DNA of 64,000 nt from JADCRZ01 sp037718865 (GTDB lineage Bacteria > Bacteroidota > Bacteroidia > Chitinophagales > Chitinophagaceae). Positions within the stretch are counted from its first letter, which is position 1; the number at the start of each line of letters is the position of its first letter. Of the stretch, positions 25,414-34,955 are shown piece after piece. The position numbers and the translations under genes are program-made. Under the pieces are notes generated by a model. The model was given only the letters and a program-made list of their open reading frames with translations, searched no databases and was not told where the DNA came from. The DNA lies in the NCBI GenBank assembly GCA_037718865.1, contig JBBJMP010000004.1, positions 62,001 through 126,000 on the forward strand. The letters run 5' to 3'.

Positions 25414-25831
25414 TTACTGGAGCCTGTATCGTCTGCTGATAAGCGGAAGATTTACTTGGAATTGAATAGCAGTTGAGGGTTTGGCCATTATTAGTCTTGC
25501 GACTATAGCGGCTCTTTCCTCCTGCTATTTTTTTATTACTTTTAACGCTCTATCGTTACGTAGTAGGTAAAGCATCGAAACATCAGGCATAGCTGTGGCG
25601 AAGCTTGGAGTTTGTACAGCTTGGCTGGGTCTGCTAAATGCCTGATTTACCTGTTCATTTCAATTGTATAAAGCTTTTACTTATCCAATATCAAATGGAA
25701 AGATGAATAGTCTGATATGTAATTGCCTTTAATCTGTTTGATTTCCCGATAATCGAATGTATTTTGTTTAGAAATGGATAGTGTTTGATTAACAACGTGA
25801 TCTGCTGTTGTAAAACAGTCATAACTCTTTA
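25414..25831. other. Non-coding region with a small inverted repeat
   Basis: No gene supported. An inverted repeat (CATCAGGCATAGC at 25581-25593, GCTAAATGCCTGAT at 25633-25646) encloses about 40 bp that also holds two AGCTTGG copies. It might be a folded leader, a terminator for the SRPBCC gene or a small relic element. The downstream half should carry the promoter of the sulfate cluster. Confidence 0.4.
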
Positions 25832-27580
25832 ATGTTATCTCTTATAGTATTAACAACCATCGCCTTTCTTATTTTTGCTTTATACAGCAACTGGGCAAGA
25901 CCATCTGTACTATTTTTAGTAGCTGTTTTTATTTTTCTTATTTCCGGTATCCTTACACCGGAAGAAGTATTAAAGGGTTTGGCCAATAAACAAATTGTTG
26001 TTATCTTCTTACTGGTTATTCTTTCCACCGGCTTTCAAAGATCCTTTGGCAACGGCTTCTTTCATTATCTCTTTAAAGGACATTTGCAGCCAAAGCAGTT
26101 TTTGCTACGGCTGATGTTGTTTGTGTCTTCCACCTCGGCCTTCATTAACAACACTCCTATTGTTGCCTTCATGATTCCTTATGTAAAAGACTGGGTAGAC
26201 CGAAAGGGTTTGCCTGCCTCAAAGTTCATGATACCCCTGTCCTTTGCTACAATATTAGGGGGCATGATTACTATAGTGGGAACTTCTACCAATCTCTTGC
26301 TTGTAGGCCTCATTACCGAGGCACACCTTCCCTTATTACTTTACACAGACTTCCTCTTTCTCGGTTTGATAGTTACTGTGTTAGGCCTGGGTTATTTATA
26401 TATCATTGGATATGGACTATTGCCAGATAAAAAAAGTGCTACTTTGGAGATGGAAGAGAACCTGAAGGAATATGTGGTGGAAACAGTGGTCGAACCTTCC
26501 TCAATACTGGTTGGGGAATGCATTAAAACACATTTGCGTAACTTAAAAGATATTTATTTATTTGAGATTGTACGTAATGGCATTTCCCTTTTTCCCGTTT
26601 CGCCTGAAGAGGTTGTAAAAAGTGGCGACCACTTATATTTTTCCGGTCGTACCAGTGCCATAGCCCAACTGGTGAAAGAAGTAAAAGGGCTTAGCCTGCC
26701 TGACACTATGACTTTAAACAAATATCGTCACCACCAATGTGTCGAAGCGATCATACCTGCCAACTCCGGTTTAATTGGTAAGAAAGTGAATGAATCCAAT
26801 TTTCGCCAACGTTATCATGCTTCAATAATAGCATTACACCGGCAAGGCAAACGCATGGCAGGTCCGGTAGGTGAAACAGTCTTAAATGCAGGCGATTTGA
26901 TGCTTTTATTAAGTGGTGATAAAATGCATAATCAGTCTTCTGACCTGTTTCTTTTAAAACGACATGATGTGCAGATGGTTAAGGACAGAAAAACTATTCT
27001 TAAAAAAATAACACCTTTTGCCGTGTTACTCCTATTGGTACTGGGAATAACAGGCATCTTCGACCTGTTTATGGCAGTAGCACTGGCCATTACTATTTTC
27101 CTGGTTACTAAAACGCTGCGCTTTAATGAAATAAAAAGAACGTTTGATTTTGATCTGGCGGTATTACTGGTGGCTTCGCTGGCCATAGGACAGGCTCTTA
27201 CTAAAACAGGTGCCGCACTATGGGTGGCGGAAGGTCTATTGCAACTAGGAGGCAGCCAACCGATGATAGCTATCTCATTGCTGTTCGCCGTCACTTTATT
27301 CACCACCGCAGTTATATCAAATGCAGCTGCTGTTGCGATAGTGTTTCCCCTGGCGGTATCTTTAGCGCATCAACTGCACATCCACACTACGCCAGTTATG
27401 ATAGCTATTGCCTTTGCTGCTTCGGCCGACTTTATGACGCCAATTGGCTATCAAACCAACCTGATGGTGTACGGTCCTGGCAATTATTCATTTAAAGATT
27501 TTTTTAAAGTTGGCTTGCCGCTTACCGTTTTATATACTACAGCTTGTCTATTTTTTATTTCATGGTATTACAATTTATAA
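25832..27580 (+). CDS. SLC13-family anion (probably sulfate) permease with RCK_C domains
   Basis: This 582-residue membrane protein has six or so N-terminal helices, two cytoplasmic TrkA_C/RCK_C-like domains (about 205-370) and a second membrane half. The family substrate loops are present in both halves: IVGTSTNLLLVGL and MTPIGYQTNLMVYGPGNY. DASS/SLC13 proteins of this layout carry sulfate or other divalent anions with Na+. The gene is separated by only 2 bp from an APS kinase gene, which supports sulfate as substrate. The start follows a long leader; the ATG at 25832 gives a hydrophobic first helix. Confidence 0.9.
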   Translation: MLSLIVLTTIAFLIFALYSNWARPSVLFLVAVFIFLISGILTPEEVLKGLANKQIVVIFLLVILSTGFQRSFGNGFFHYLFKGHLQPKQFLLRLMLFVSSTSAFINNTPIVAFMIPYVKDWVDRKGLPASKFMIPLSFATILGGMITIVGTSTNLLLVGLITEAHLPLLLYTDFLFLGLIVTVLGLGYLYIIGYGLLPDKKSATLEMEENLKEYVVETVVEPSSILVGECIKTHLRNLKDIYLFEIVRNGISLFPVSPEEVVKSGDHLYFSGRTSAIAQLVKEVKGLSLPDTMTLNKYRHHQCVEAIIPANSGLIGKKVNESNFRQRYHASIIALHRQGKRMAGPVGETVLNAGDLMLLLSGDKMHNQSSDLFLLKRHDVQMVKDRKTILKKITPFAVLLLLVLGITGIFDLFMAVALAITIFLVTKTLRFNEIKRTFDFDLAVLLVASLAIGQALTKTGAALWVAEGLLQLGGSQPMIAISLLFAVTLFTTAVISNAAAVAIVFPLAVSLAHQLHIHTTPVMIAIAFAASADFMTPIGYQTNLMVYGPGNYSFKDFFKVGLPLTVLYTTACLFFISWYYNL

Positions 27581-27582
27581 TT

Positions 27583-28194
27583 ATGAGCAAAACAATTTTT
27601 CCAGTCGATTCGAAAGTTACGTACGAGCAACGCAAAAAATTAATGATGCAGGAGCCAGCTCTTATCTGGCTCACTGGACTTTCCGGGTCAGGCAAAACAA
27701 CATTAGCCCTTCGCCTGGAGTACTATTTTTTTTCCAAGGGGTTTAAAGTGTTTATACTTGATGGCGATAATGTACGTAGTGGCCTTTGTAGTGAATTAGG
27801 ATTTTCGGAAAACGATCGAAAAGAAAATCTGCGGAGAGTAGGGGAAGTATCCAGGCTGATGTTAGATGCAGGGCTTATAGTAATTTGTGCTTTTATCTCA
27901 CCCTACGGAGAAGATCGGATGGCTATTAAAACGATTGTTGGAAAACAGCGGTTTATAGAAGTATTTGTAAATTGTACGGTAGAAGTATGTGAAAAGCGTG
28001 ATGTAAAAGGATTATATGCCAAAGCACGCAAAGGCATCATTCCCAACTTTACCGGAATCAGTGCTCCCTATAACCCACCGATTTTACCTGATGTGGAAGT
28101 ACGGACTTGTGAGGAAACGGTGGAAGAGTCAGTAAATAAAATTATTGAATTCGTCGAGCCGGTTATTAGCGTGAGTCAGAATGCAGCGTTTTAA
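27583..28194 (+). CDS. cysC: Adenylyl-sulfate (APS) kinase
   Basis: The start is set at ATG 27583 (MSKTIFPVDSKV), 2 bp after the permease stop; a longer frame would overlap the permease. Walker A GLSGSGKT, LDGDNVRSGLCSELGFSENDRKENLRRVGEV, and the KGLYAKARKGIIPNFTGIS signature identify APS kinase. It phosphorylates adenylyl sulfate to PAPS, the donor for sulfotransferases and assimilation. Upstream enzymes (ATP sulfurylase CysD/CysN) are not in the window. The neighbours are a permease, PAP phosphatase and sulfotransferases. Confidence 0.95.
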   Translation: MSKTIFPVDSKVTYEQRKKLMMQEPALIWLTGLSGSGKTTLALRLEYYFFSKGFKVFILDGDNVRSGLCSELGFSENDRKENLRRVGEVSRLMLDAGLIVICAFISPYGEDRMAIKTIVGKQRFIEVFVNCTVEVCEKRDVKGLYAKARKGIIPNFTGISAPYNPPILPDVEVRTCEETVEESVNKIIEFVEPVISVSQNAAF

Positions 28195-28234
28195 GGAACA
28201 CGATAGGATGTAAAATACAATTAGCACCTGAAGT

Positions 28235-29014
28235 ATGATTGATATAACGCATATGCTGGAGTTAGCTAAAAAGGCTGCATTACAGGCAGGAAAAGCCATT
28301 CTGGAAGTCTATAATTCAGGAGACTTCGACGTGGAGATGAAAACTGACCGGTCCCCCCTGACACTTGCAGATAAAATAGCCCATACCACTATTGTCACAC
28401 ATCTGGAAGAGACAAATTTACCTGTACTTTCGGAAGAAGGCAGTGATATTCCCTACCAAGATAGGAGAAATTGGGACTATTTCTGGCTTATAGATCCACT
28501 GGATGGAACAAAGGAGTTTATTAAAAGAAGCGGTGAATTCACAGTGAATATAGCGCTGGTGTGCTCAAGTATTCCTGTTGCTGGTGTAATTTATGCTCCC
28601 TGCCTCGATATCTTGTATTATGGTTCAAAAGAAACTGGTGTCTTTAAACAGGAAAAAGGCCAGCTGGTAGAATTATTATTTTTGTCAAAAAAAAGAGTAT
28701 TCGAAGAGCTAAAGCAGCAAAATCAAATAACGATCGTTGCGTCTAAATCGCATATGAATGATGAAACCAGAACCTTTATTGATCAATTTTTGCATGCGAA
28801 TCTTTCATCGATGGGCAGTTCGCTAAAGCTCATGCTATTGGCAGAAGGCGTCGCGGATATTTACCCTAGGATTGCACCTACTATGGAATGGGATACCGCA
28901 GCTGGCCATGCTCTTTTAAGGTCTTTAAATATGGGCGTTTACCAAACGGATTTACAGACAGAACTTTTGTACAATAAAGAAGAATTGTTGAACCCGTCGT
29001 TTATTGCTTTTTAA
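28235..29014 (+). CDS. cysQ: 3'(2'),5'-bisphosphate nucleotidase
   Basis: A 259-residue inositol-monophosphatase-fold enzyme: metal ligands in LSEEGSD and WLIDPLDGTKEFIKRSGEFTVNIALV, and the C-terminal MEWDTAAGHALL. This is the CysQ type, which splits PAP (the byproduct of PAPS-using sulfotransferases) into AMP and phosphate. It is 40 bp downstream of cysC, so production of PAPS and removal of PAP are probably co-regulated. A second Met at codon 7 is an alternative start. Confidence 0.94.
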   Translation: MIDITHMLELAKKAALQAGKAILEVYNSGDFDVEMKTDRSPLTLADKIAHTTIVTHLEETNLPVLSEEGSDIPYQDRRNWDYFWLIDPLDGTKEFIKRSGEFTVNIALVCSSIPVAGVIYAPCLDILYYGSKETGVFKQEKGQLVELLFLSKKRVFEELKQQNQITIVASKSHMNDETRTFIDQFLHANLSSMGSSLKLMLLAEGVADIYPRIAPTMEWDTAAGHALLRSLNMGVYQTDLQTELLYNKEELLNPSFIAF

Positions 29015-29117
29015 AATGCTTCCTGTTAAATGAATTTTGCAAGGGCAACAACAGACTTTCTGCCTAATGTATACAATATAGCTCAAGGCTTAGAGGAATG
29101 CTTCACCAGAATTGAGC

Positions 29118-29798
29118 CTACGCCATTTGACCCTTCATGATTTCACCTAACATCTCCTTAAAATTTTCCTTTTTGTTTAAATGAGGAAGTGGTTCATCAG
29201 GCACCGGTACATTTAAAAATGAACAAAGAGGCGCCCAGCCTTCACTTACATCGTAGATAAGTAATTTCTCTGCAGGGACATGTGTTTTCACCTCTTCAAT
29301 GTGCTGATTGAACATCTTTTCGGCAAAGGCTTTATCTTCAAACTTGCCTTGAAAATGCACACGGAAGATCATTTCTTTAGCCAATTTTACGCACTTAATT
29401 ACCGACCGGAGGCGTGGATTGAAAAGCAGCTTTGACAACATTGCGAGTTTCTGCGGTACGGTCTGTGGACCGGCTTGCCAGATAGTGCTGTACATACTGG
29501 TATACCATTTCTCAAAAGGCCTTACAGTCAGAATAACTTTAGCGTCAGGATACTGTTTCATATGTTCCTTGTACCAGGGATAAGCAGGGAAATCAACCGT
29601 TGCCTGGTAGCCGTTATATAGGTCTTCCCATTTGGTTGTACGTGTTTCTTTCAGGGATAACCAATAATGAAGATTTTCAGGATGTGCAAGAAGTTCCTTC
29701 ATGTGATAGGTCTTCTTGTAACCCAGCCTTTCAAGCGACTCTTTAAGGGTGTTTGTGCCAGTTCGTGGTAATCCGGCTCCAATAATTTTGATTGACAT
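29118..29798 (-). CDS. P-loop sulfotransferase family protein
   Basis: A 226-residue cytosolic protein with the PAPS-binding 5'-phosphosulfate loop GAGLPRTGTNTLKESLERLGY near the N-terminus and the 3'-phosphate motif KVILTVRPFEKWYTSMYST. This is the Sulfotransfer_4-like branch found in bacteria and fungi, with unknown acceptors. It converges on the cysC-cysQ operon and is the obvious PAPS consumer here. No signal peptide or membrane helix is visible. Confidence 0.88.
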   Translation of the reverse strand: MSIKIIGAGLPRTGTNTLKESLERLGYKKTYHMKELLAHPENLHYWLSLKETRTTKWEDLYNGYQATVDFPAYPWYKEHMKQYPDAKVILTVRPFEKWYTSMYSTIWQAGPQTVPQKLAMLSKLLFNPRLRSVIKCVKLAKEMIFRVHFQGKFEDKAFAEKMFNQHIEEVKTHVPAEKLLIYDVSEGWAPLCSFLNVPVPDEPLPHLNKKENFKEMLGEIMKGQMA

Positions 29799-30154
29799 GT
29801 TAAGTAGTTTGGTAACGGAGTAAAATTATAAGGTAAGAATTTATGTTCTACAATGCAAAGTATCAGGCTATTTATTTATTTATTAGTTTGTTAAGTTATG
29901 AAATATAGGTTTTTATCATTACATTAGAAATTATTCTATTAGTACACCGGTGTTAAGTCATATATAATGTCGTTCGCTTTAAAATTACGAAGTCATAGAG
30001 CACGTAGAAGCACTCGGTATCTCCGTGTCTTACTGTCTTTCGTGGTAATTTTTAAAACATTATGTGCACAGATTAGAGAAGACCTGAAACCGGTATTACT
30101 TCACCGACTACTGCCGCAAATATCTATGTCCCCATATTTCTCAAACCATTTACC
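29799..30154. other. Non-coding region with a degenerate dispersed-type repeat
   Basis: No gene supported. At about 29994-30058 the sequence contains runs like CTCCGTGTCTT and TTTCGTGGTAA, which on the minus strand read ACCACGAAAGACAG...AAGACACGGAG. That wording is reminiscent of dispersed CACGGAG/CACGAAG intergenic repeats known from many environmental genomes. The remainder is AT-rich and should contain divergent promoters for the sulfotransferase and arylsulfotransferase genes. Confidence 0.4.
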
Positions 30155-31726
30155 ATGATACAGACACCGTTATTTCTCCTCCTGTTACTATGTATTTCAA
30201 TATCGTCGCTAGGCCAGGGCAATGACAATAAAAAGGACACCCTAACACAACAACCAACTATGCCAAGAGGCAGAAACATGTTTGGACATGGAATCAAACG
30301 TGGTGTAACGATAAATAACGAAGGTTTGGCGGAAGGGTATGTCCTGTTTCAGCCTACTAACTCTGCTTCCGTTTATCTGATGAACCGTAACGGCGAAGTA
30401 GTCCACGAGTGGAAAGGAAACTATGGCGGTCTGAGTACCTATCTGAACGATGACGGATCGCTTTTTCAAAATGCTGTTGATCCTGACTTTCCTGTATTTG
30501 CGGCCGGCGGAGAATCGGGAAGATTACAAAAGATTACCTGGGACAATAAAATAGTGTGGGATTTCGAATACGCTAATGAAGAATTTCATACGCACCATGA
30601 TTTAGCTGTCATGCCCAACGGAAATGTCCTGGCGATCGCCTGGGAGGCAAAGTCGGCCAATCAAGCGTTGGCAGCGGGCAGAAAACCAAGATTAACCCCC
30701 AAAGCCGGCTTATGGCCCGATAAAATTGTTGAGATACAACCATTAGACGAGCGGCATGGTAAAATTGTTTGGGAATGGCATATCTGGGACCATTTGATTC
30801 AGGATTATGATGTCAAAAAAGCCAATTCTGGCAAACCTGCAGACCACCCTGAATTATTGGATCTTAATGCAGGAGATAGTTTGCCGGCCCCCATTTCGCA
30901 GGACAGCATGAACGTTTTAAAAAAACAGGATAGGATGTGGCGAAATCAAACACCCGAAAGCATGGGATCGGATGTGTATCATTTAAATGCAATAAAGTAT
31001 AACGCTGAACTAGATCAGATTGCCTTTAGTTCTCCTCATTTACACGAAATCTTTATCATAGATCACAGCACAACCACCAAAGAGGCGGCTGGCCATAAAG
31101 GTGGCCGCTGGGGGAAAGGAGGCGATTTTCTCTACCGTTGGGGCAATCCAGAGAACTATCGCGCGGGAGATTCTACCAATCAGAAACTTTTTGGTCAGCA
31201 TGATATCCGGTGGATTGAAAAAGGAAAGCCGGGAGCGAGTCACCTCATGGTGTTTAATAATGATATCCCCAACCGTGACACGATGAATTATTCTGCCATC
31301 TATGAAATAGTTCCTCCGACAGACTCAAAGGGCCATTACATTATAGAAAAAGGTAAAAGCTTTGGTCCTGAAAAGCCAGTCTGGACTTATATAGCGCCCG
31401 ACTCTGTTTCGTTTTGGAGTAGTTTCATCTCTGGTGCCCATCGGATGAATAATGGTAATACTTTTATAAACGAAGGAGCCAAAGGCAGGTTTTTTGAGGT
31501 TACTAAAGAAGGTAAAATTGTTTGGGAATATTTAAATCCTTACCGCGGTGAAATCAGGAAACCGAACGGTGATCCCATCAGCCCAATGCCTTTTATTCAT
31601 ATTCAGTTTCGGGCTACTTTCATTCCGGCCAGTCACCCTGCGCTTGCAAACAGAAAATTGGAACCTTTACAGCCGCAGCCTAAAGTGTTTGTTATGCCTC
31701 CGATGCCCCAACCACCCGGGCGATAA
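30155..31726 (+). CDS. Arylsulfotransferase (ASST) family protein, secreted
   Basis: This 523-residue protein has an N-terminal signal peptide (MIQTPLFLLLLLCISISSLGQG) and a beta-propeller fold: EGYVLFQPTNSASVYLMNRNGEVVHEW, WDFEYANEEFHTHHDLAVMPNGNVLAIAWE, repeated G.IVWEW/VWTY blades and HRMNNGNTFI. ASST-type enzymes move sulfate between phenols through a histidine, without PAPS; candidate catalytic histidines are in the HTHHD segment. It acts outside the cytoplasm. It faces a P-loop sulfotransferase gene across a shared upstream region and converges with a sulfatase. The acceptor is unknown. Confidence 0.88.
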   Translation: MIQTPLFLLLLLCISISSLGQGNDNKKDTLTQQPTMPRGRNMFGHGIKRGVTINNEGLAEGYVLFQPTNSASVYLMNRNGEVVHEWKGNYGGLSTYLNDDGSLFQNAVDPDFPVFAAGGESGRLQKITWDNKIVWDFEYANEEFHTHHDLAVMPNGNVLAIAWEAKSANQALAAGRKPRLTPKAGLWPDKIVEIQPLDERHGKIVWEWHIWDHLIQDYDVKKANSGKPADHPELLDLNAGDSLPAPISQDSMNVLKKQDRMWRNQTPESMGSDVYHLNAIKYNAELDQIAFSSPHLHEIFIIDHSTTTKEAAGHKGGRWGKGGDFLYRWGNPENYRAGDSTNQKLFGQHDIRWIEKGKPGASHLMVFNNDIPNRDTMNYSAIYEIVPPTDSKGHYIIEKGKSFGPEKPVWTYIAPDSVSFWSSFISGAHRMNNGNTFINEGAKGRFFEVTKEGKIVWEYLNPYRGEIRKPNGDPISPMPFIHIQFRATFIPASHPALANRKLEPLQPQPKVFVMPPMPQPPGR

Positions 31727-31812
31727 GAATTGAAAGAGCTGGGTTTTGTACTGTATCCGGTTCCTAATTCTGCTTCCGTTTTCCTGGTTAACACTTACCT
31801 TCTGGCTTCATA

Positions 31813-33438
31813 TCATTGGTTGGGTAATATTACTCCGTTGTCTTTTACGTAGGACTTCCAGTGTCCCAACATTTCCATGTATTTACCCGTATACTGACCG
31901 GATAAGTTGTGCGACTCAGTGGGATCTTCTTCCAGATTAAAAAGTTCAAATACACCTTTTCCAAAGGGAGGTTCTATTTTTGTTATCTTCCATTTTCCTT
32001 TGCGAACTGCGCATCTTCCAAACAGCTCCCACCCCATAACATAATTTTCATTATGAACATAGTTTTTTTTCTTATTCAAAAAAGGAAGTAATGACGCTCC
32101 CTTGTGAGGGGTTACATGCCGTCCCTGGTACAATGAGGGATATCTCGCACCAGCAAGATCAAGAAATGTGGGTGCCAGATCCATAATGGTGCAGAAAGCT
32201 GTCGTAATGCCTTTGCCTTCTTGTTGAAACGGCATTTTTACAATCATAGGACTGTGAATGCCACCCTCCGCACTATAACCTTTATATAAACGATTTACAG
32301 CACTGGAGGCGTGGGCCCACTGAGGCCCATAAGCAATAAAAGAATTAAAAGTCCCCATATAAGGATAGGGGTCAAGCTTATCAGGCGTTTCATTTAAATC
32401 AAAAACATCGGCCCCATTGTCGGATAAAAAAACAAAAAGGGTATTATCATATTCCCCAATCTCCTTTAGATATTTTATCAGCCTGCCGATATTATAATCC
32501 ATATTGTCAACCATGCCTGCATAAATCTCCATTTTCCTCGCTTCAATCCTTTGCTCATTTTTAGTCAGTAATTTCCAGGAAATTAAGGGCCTGTTGGAAA
32601 TATCATACAAATTACCTTTTACAGCGGGAAGTTGGGGCAACCTGACATCCCTGGCCACGATACCCTTTGCTTTCAATGAATCAAAACGTAAAAATCGCAG
32701 GCTATCATAACCGATATCGTATTGCTCATGATACTTTTCGATAAATTTTGATGGCGCCTGTAAAGGCCAATGGGGTGAAGTGTAAGCAGCATACAAGAAA
32801 AACGGCTTTTTATCTGCCCGGCCCTCCCGAATAAAGCTGACTAGTTTATCCGTGTAAACATCAGATGAATATTGCCTGTAAGGATATTCGGCAGCGTGGT
32901 TATCTTCCCAAAAAAGGTTTACACGGGTATCGGGCATGAAGTGATTCGCATAACCACCAAGTAAAGCAAATGACCTTTCAAAGCCTTTACTATAAGGGCT
33001 CTGGTCTGGTGTAAGTCCCAGGTGCCATTTTCCTGCTAAATAAGTGTGATAACCTGCATCCTTCATTAATTGTGCAATAGAAACCACGCTGTTATTTAAA
33101 AATCCTTCATATCCCGGTTGTCCCACTTGTTCGGGAACGGCAGGAACCCGTTCAGCCATATTCCCCAATCCTGCAATATGATTATCCGTTCCCGTAAGTA
33201 ACATCGCCCTTGAAGGGGAGCAGGTAGCTGCTGTATAGAAATTAGTAAATATTTGTCCCTGTCTTGCCAGCGCATCAATGTTGGGAGTGGCGATTTCACT
33301 TCCAAAACATCCAAGATCTGAGAACCCGAGATCATCCGCTACAATCAATACAATATTGGGTGACTTCTTTTGCTTTTGTTTGTCAAACGAATAAAATAAA
33401 CAGCAGATAATGACTAGTACGAGGTGACTCTTTTTCAT
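31813..33438 (-). CDS. Arylsulfatase (formylglycine-dependent sulfatase)
   Basis: The start is set at ATG 33438 (MKKSHLVLVIICCLFY), which gives a signal peptide; the longer frame adds a non-conserved leader. SPNIVLIVADDLGFSDLGCFG supplies the metal-binding aspartates, and C73 in CSPSRAMLLTG is the Cys-type residue converted to formylglycine. Downstream blocks LAGKWHLGL, FFLYAAYTSPHWPLQAP and FLSDNGAD complete the family pattern. It should cleave sulfate esters in the periplasm. No formylglycine-generating enzyme gene is in the window. It lies at the end of the sulfur-transfer cluster. Confidence 0.94.
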   Translation of the reverse strand: MKKSHLVLVIICCLFYSFDKQKQKKSPNIVLIVADDLGFSDLGCFGSEIATPNIDALARQGQIFTNFYTAATCSPSRAMLLTGTDNHIAGLGNMAERVPAVPEQVGQPGYEGFLNNSVVSIAQLMKDAGYHTYLAGKWHLGLTPDQSPYSKGFERSFALLGGYANHFMPDTRVNLFWEDNHAAEYPYRQYSSDVYTDKLVSFIREGRADKKPFFLYAAYTSPHWPLQAPSKFIEKYHEQYDIGYDSLRFLRFDSLKAKGIVARDVRLPQLPAVKGNLYDISNRPLISWKLLTKNEQRIEARKMEIYAGMVDNMDYNIGRLIKYLKEIGEYDNTLFVFLSDNGADVFDLNETPDKLDPYPYMGTFNSFIAYGPQWAHASSAVNRLYKGYSAEGGIHSPMIVKMPFQQEGKGITTAFCTIMDLAPTFLDLAGARYPSLYQGRHVTPHKGASLLPFLNKKKNYVHNENYVMGWELFGRCAVRKGKWKITKIEPPFGKGVFELFNLEEDPTESHNLSGQYTGKYMEMLGHWKSYVKDNGVILPNQ

Positions 33439-33600
33439 TAGTAAGCGACTTACATTTATTTGAAGTTCACTGGTACTAAAGATAATCATTAGCGTATAGA
33501 TCATCAACCTTAAAGTAAGTGTAACTGGATAGTAAATGTAGCATACACGAATGGTGACTGTCCTTTTGAAAATGACTATCTTGGAACAAATAGCTTACTC

Positions 33601-34818
33601 ATGGGCAATGTGAAACAAACAGATATTATCTCTGACAAGGAAATAAAACCCATTGAGAATAAATGGAACGTAAAACTAACGCTTCTACTTGTCAGTAGTC
33701 TTACGATCATGTCTGTCATTACCATTTCTCCCGCGTTACCACAGATGGCTAGAGTATACGCAGAGGTCGAAAATGCAGAGTTCCTGGTTAAGTTAGTATT
33801 GACCCTGCCTGCCTTAATGATTGCCATATTCTCCCCCCTTGCAGGACGCCTCATTGACCGGTATGGCAGGTTGAAAATTTTATGGGTTTCGCTGGTACTG
33901 TATGCCATATCAGGAGCGGCCGGATATTTCCTGGATAACCTGTACCACATCCTGATATCAAGGGCCGTTCTCGGCATATCGGTTGGCATGTCCATGACTA
34001 TAGTGATCACACTGATAGCCGACTACTTTAATGGCATGGAGCGACAAAAATTTGTGGGCTTACAAGTAGCATTCATGTCAATGGGTGGCATTCTTTTTAT
34101 TGGGTTGGGGGGTATTCTGGCAGACTCAGGCTGGAGATATCCTTTTTTGATCTATTTGTCTTCCCTTCTGGTGCTTCCCCTTAGTATAATATTTCTCCAT
34201 GAGCCTGCAGTTATACCAAAAAGCCGTCACGCTGACCAGCATGTCCAAGCGCCTCAAATAATTTGGATGTTGTTTGTCAATACTATGCTAATGTGGATAA
34301 TCTTCTTCTTAATACCCGTACAGATACCCTTTCATTTAAAAGCCCTGGGCATTGAAAAGAATTCGTTAATAGGAGCAGCTATTGCAATGAGCACAGCATT
34401 TTCTGCCATTTCATCCATTTCTTATTCGAAAATAAAAGGCCGTTTTGGTTTTCTTTCTGTTTTCTCTATGGGATACTTACTTATGGCCGCGGGGTTTCTT
34501 TGCATTTCTTTCTCCGGTGACTACTTAATGGTTGTCATTGGAATGATGTTAACGGGACTAGGTATGGGTATGATGATTCCGAATACCAATATCTGGGTAA
34601 TGAAAATTACTCCACCTGAAATCAGGGGAAAGGAAATTGGAAAGCTTACCACGTTCTGGTTCTTAGGCCAGTTTTTATCTCCTATTATCGTTTTTCCGGT
34701 GTTAAACATTCTATCCCTTTCCTCAACTTTTATGCTGGCAGCGGGATTTCTTTTTTTAATGTCAATGGGTTTTCTGATTTTTAATTTTAGCAAAGTTGGA
34801 AAGTCTGTTATTCAATAA
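33601..34818 (+). CDS. MFS transporter
   Basis: A 405-residue protein with about 12 hydrophobic segments. The MFS signature between helices 2 and 3 is seen as SPLAGRLIDRYGRLKIL, and a second-half counterpart is KIKGRFGFLSVFSMG. The first helix (VSSLTIMSVITISPALPQM) and the length fit the drug:H+ antiporter-like group. The substrate cannot be read from the sequence. It is transcribed away from the sulfatase gene, so both promoters lie in the 160 bp between them. Confidence 0.88.
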   Translation: MGNVKQTDIISDKEIKPIENKWNVKLTLLLVSSLTIMSVITISPALPQMARVYAEVENAEFLVKLVLTLPALMIAIFSPLAGRLIDRYGRLKILWVSLVLYAISGAAGYFLDNLYHILISRAVLGISVGMSMTIVITLIADYFNGMERQKFVGLQVAFMSMGGILFIGLGGILADSGWRYPFLIYLSSLLVLPLSIIFLHEPAVIPKSRHADQHVQAPQIIWMLFVNTMLMWIIFFLIPVQIPFHLKALGIEKNSLIGAAIAMSTAFSAISSISYSKIKGRFGFLSVFSMGYLLMAAGFLCISFSGDYLMVVIGMMLTGLGMGMMIPNTNIWVMKITPPEIRGKEIGKLTTFWFLGQFLSPIIVFPVLNILSLSSTFMLAAGFLFLMSMGFLIFNFSKVGKSVIQ

Positions 34819-34900
34819 TGTTCCAGAAAAGCTTCTTTGCAGACAATCGTACTCTTTAAGATCCTTTCAACGCATCGCGAGAGAATATCTAAAAAAGATT

Positions 34901-34950
34901 TGCAACCAATCAATTTCGCATTATAGTTGCAACTAATCAGTTGCTTATTA
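34901..34950 (+). promoter_or_regulatory. Orphan copy of the ArsR promoter/operator
   Basis: Fifty bases here match 24541-24590 with only a few changes, including the inverted repeat GCAACT-AATC-AGTTGC at 34929-34944. The -7 box is damaged (TATAGTTG instead of TATATTTG) and no ArsR gene follows; the next gene ends on the opposite strand at 34956. It is either a relic of a lost ArsR cassette or a retained binding site. Confidence 0.6.
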
Positions 34951-34955
34951 AGCAT

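Noticed and set aside
29967..30158. Plus-strand ORF of 63 codons ahead of the arylsulfotransferase
   Set aside because: It overlaps a degenerate dispersed-type repeat and the start of the real gene and shows no domain.
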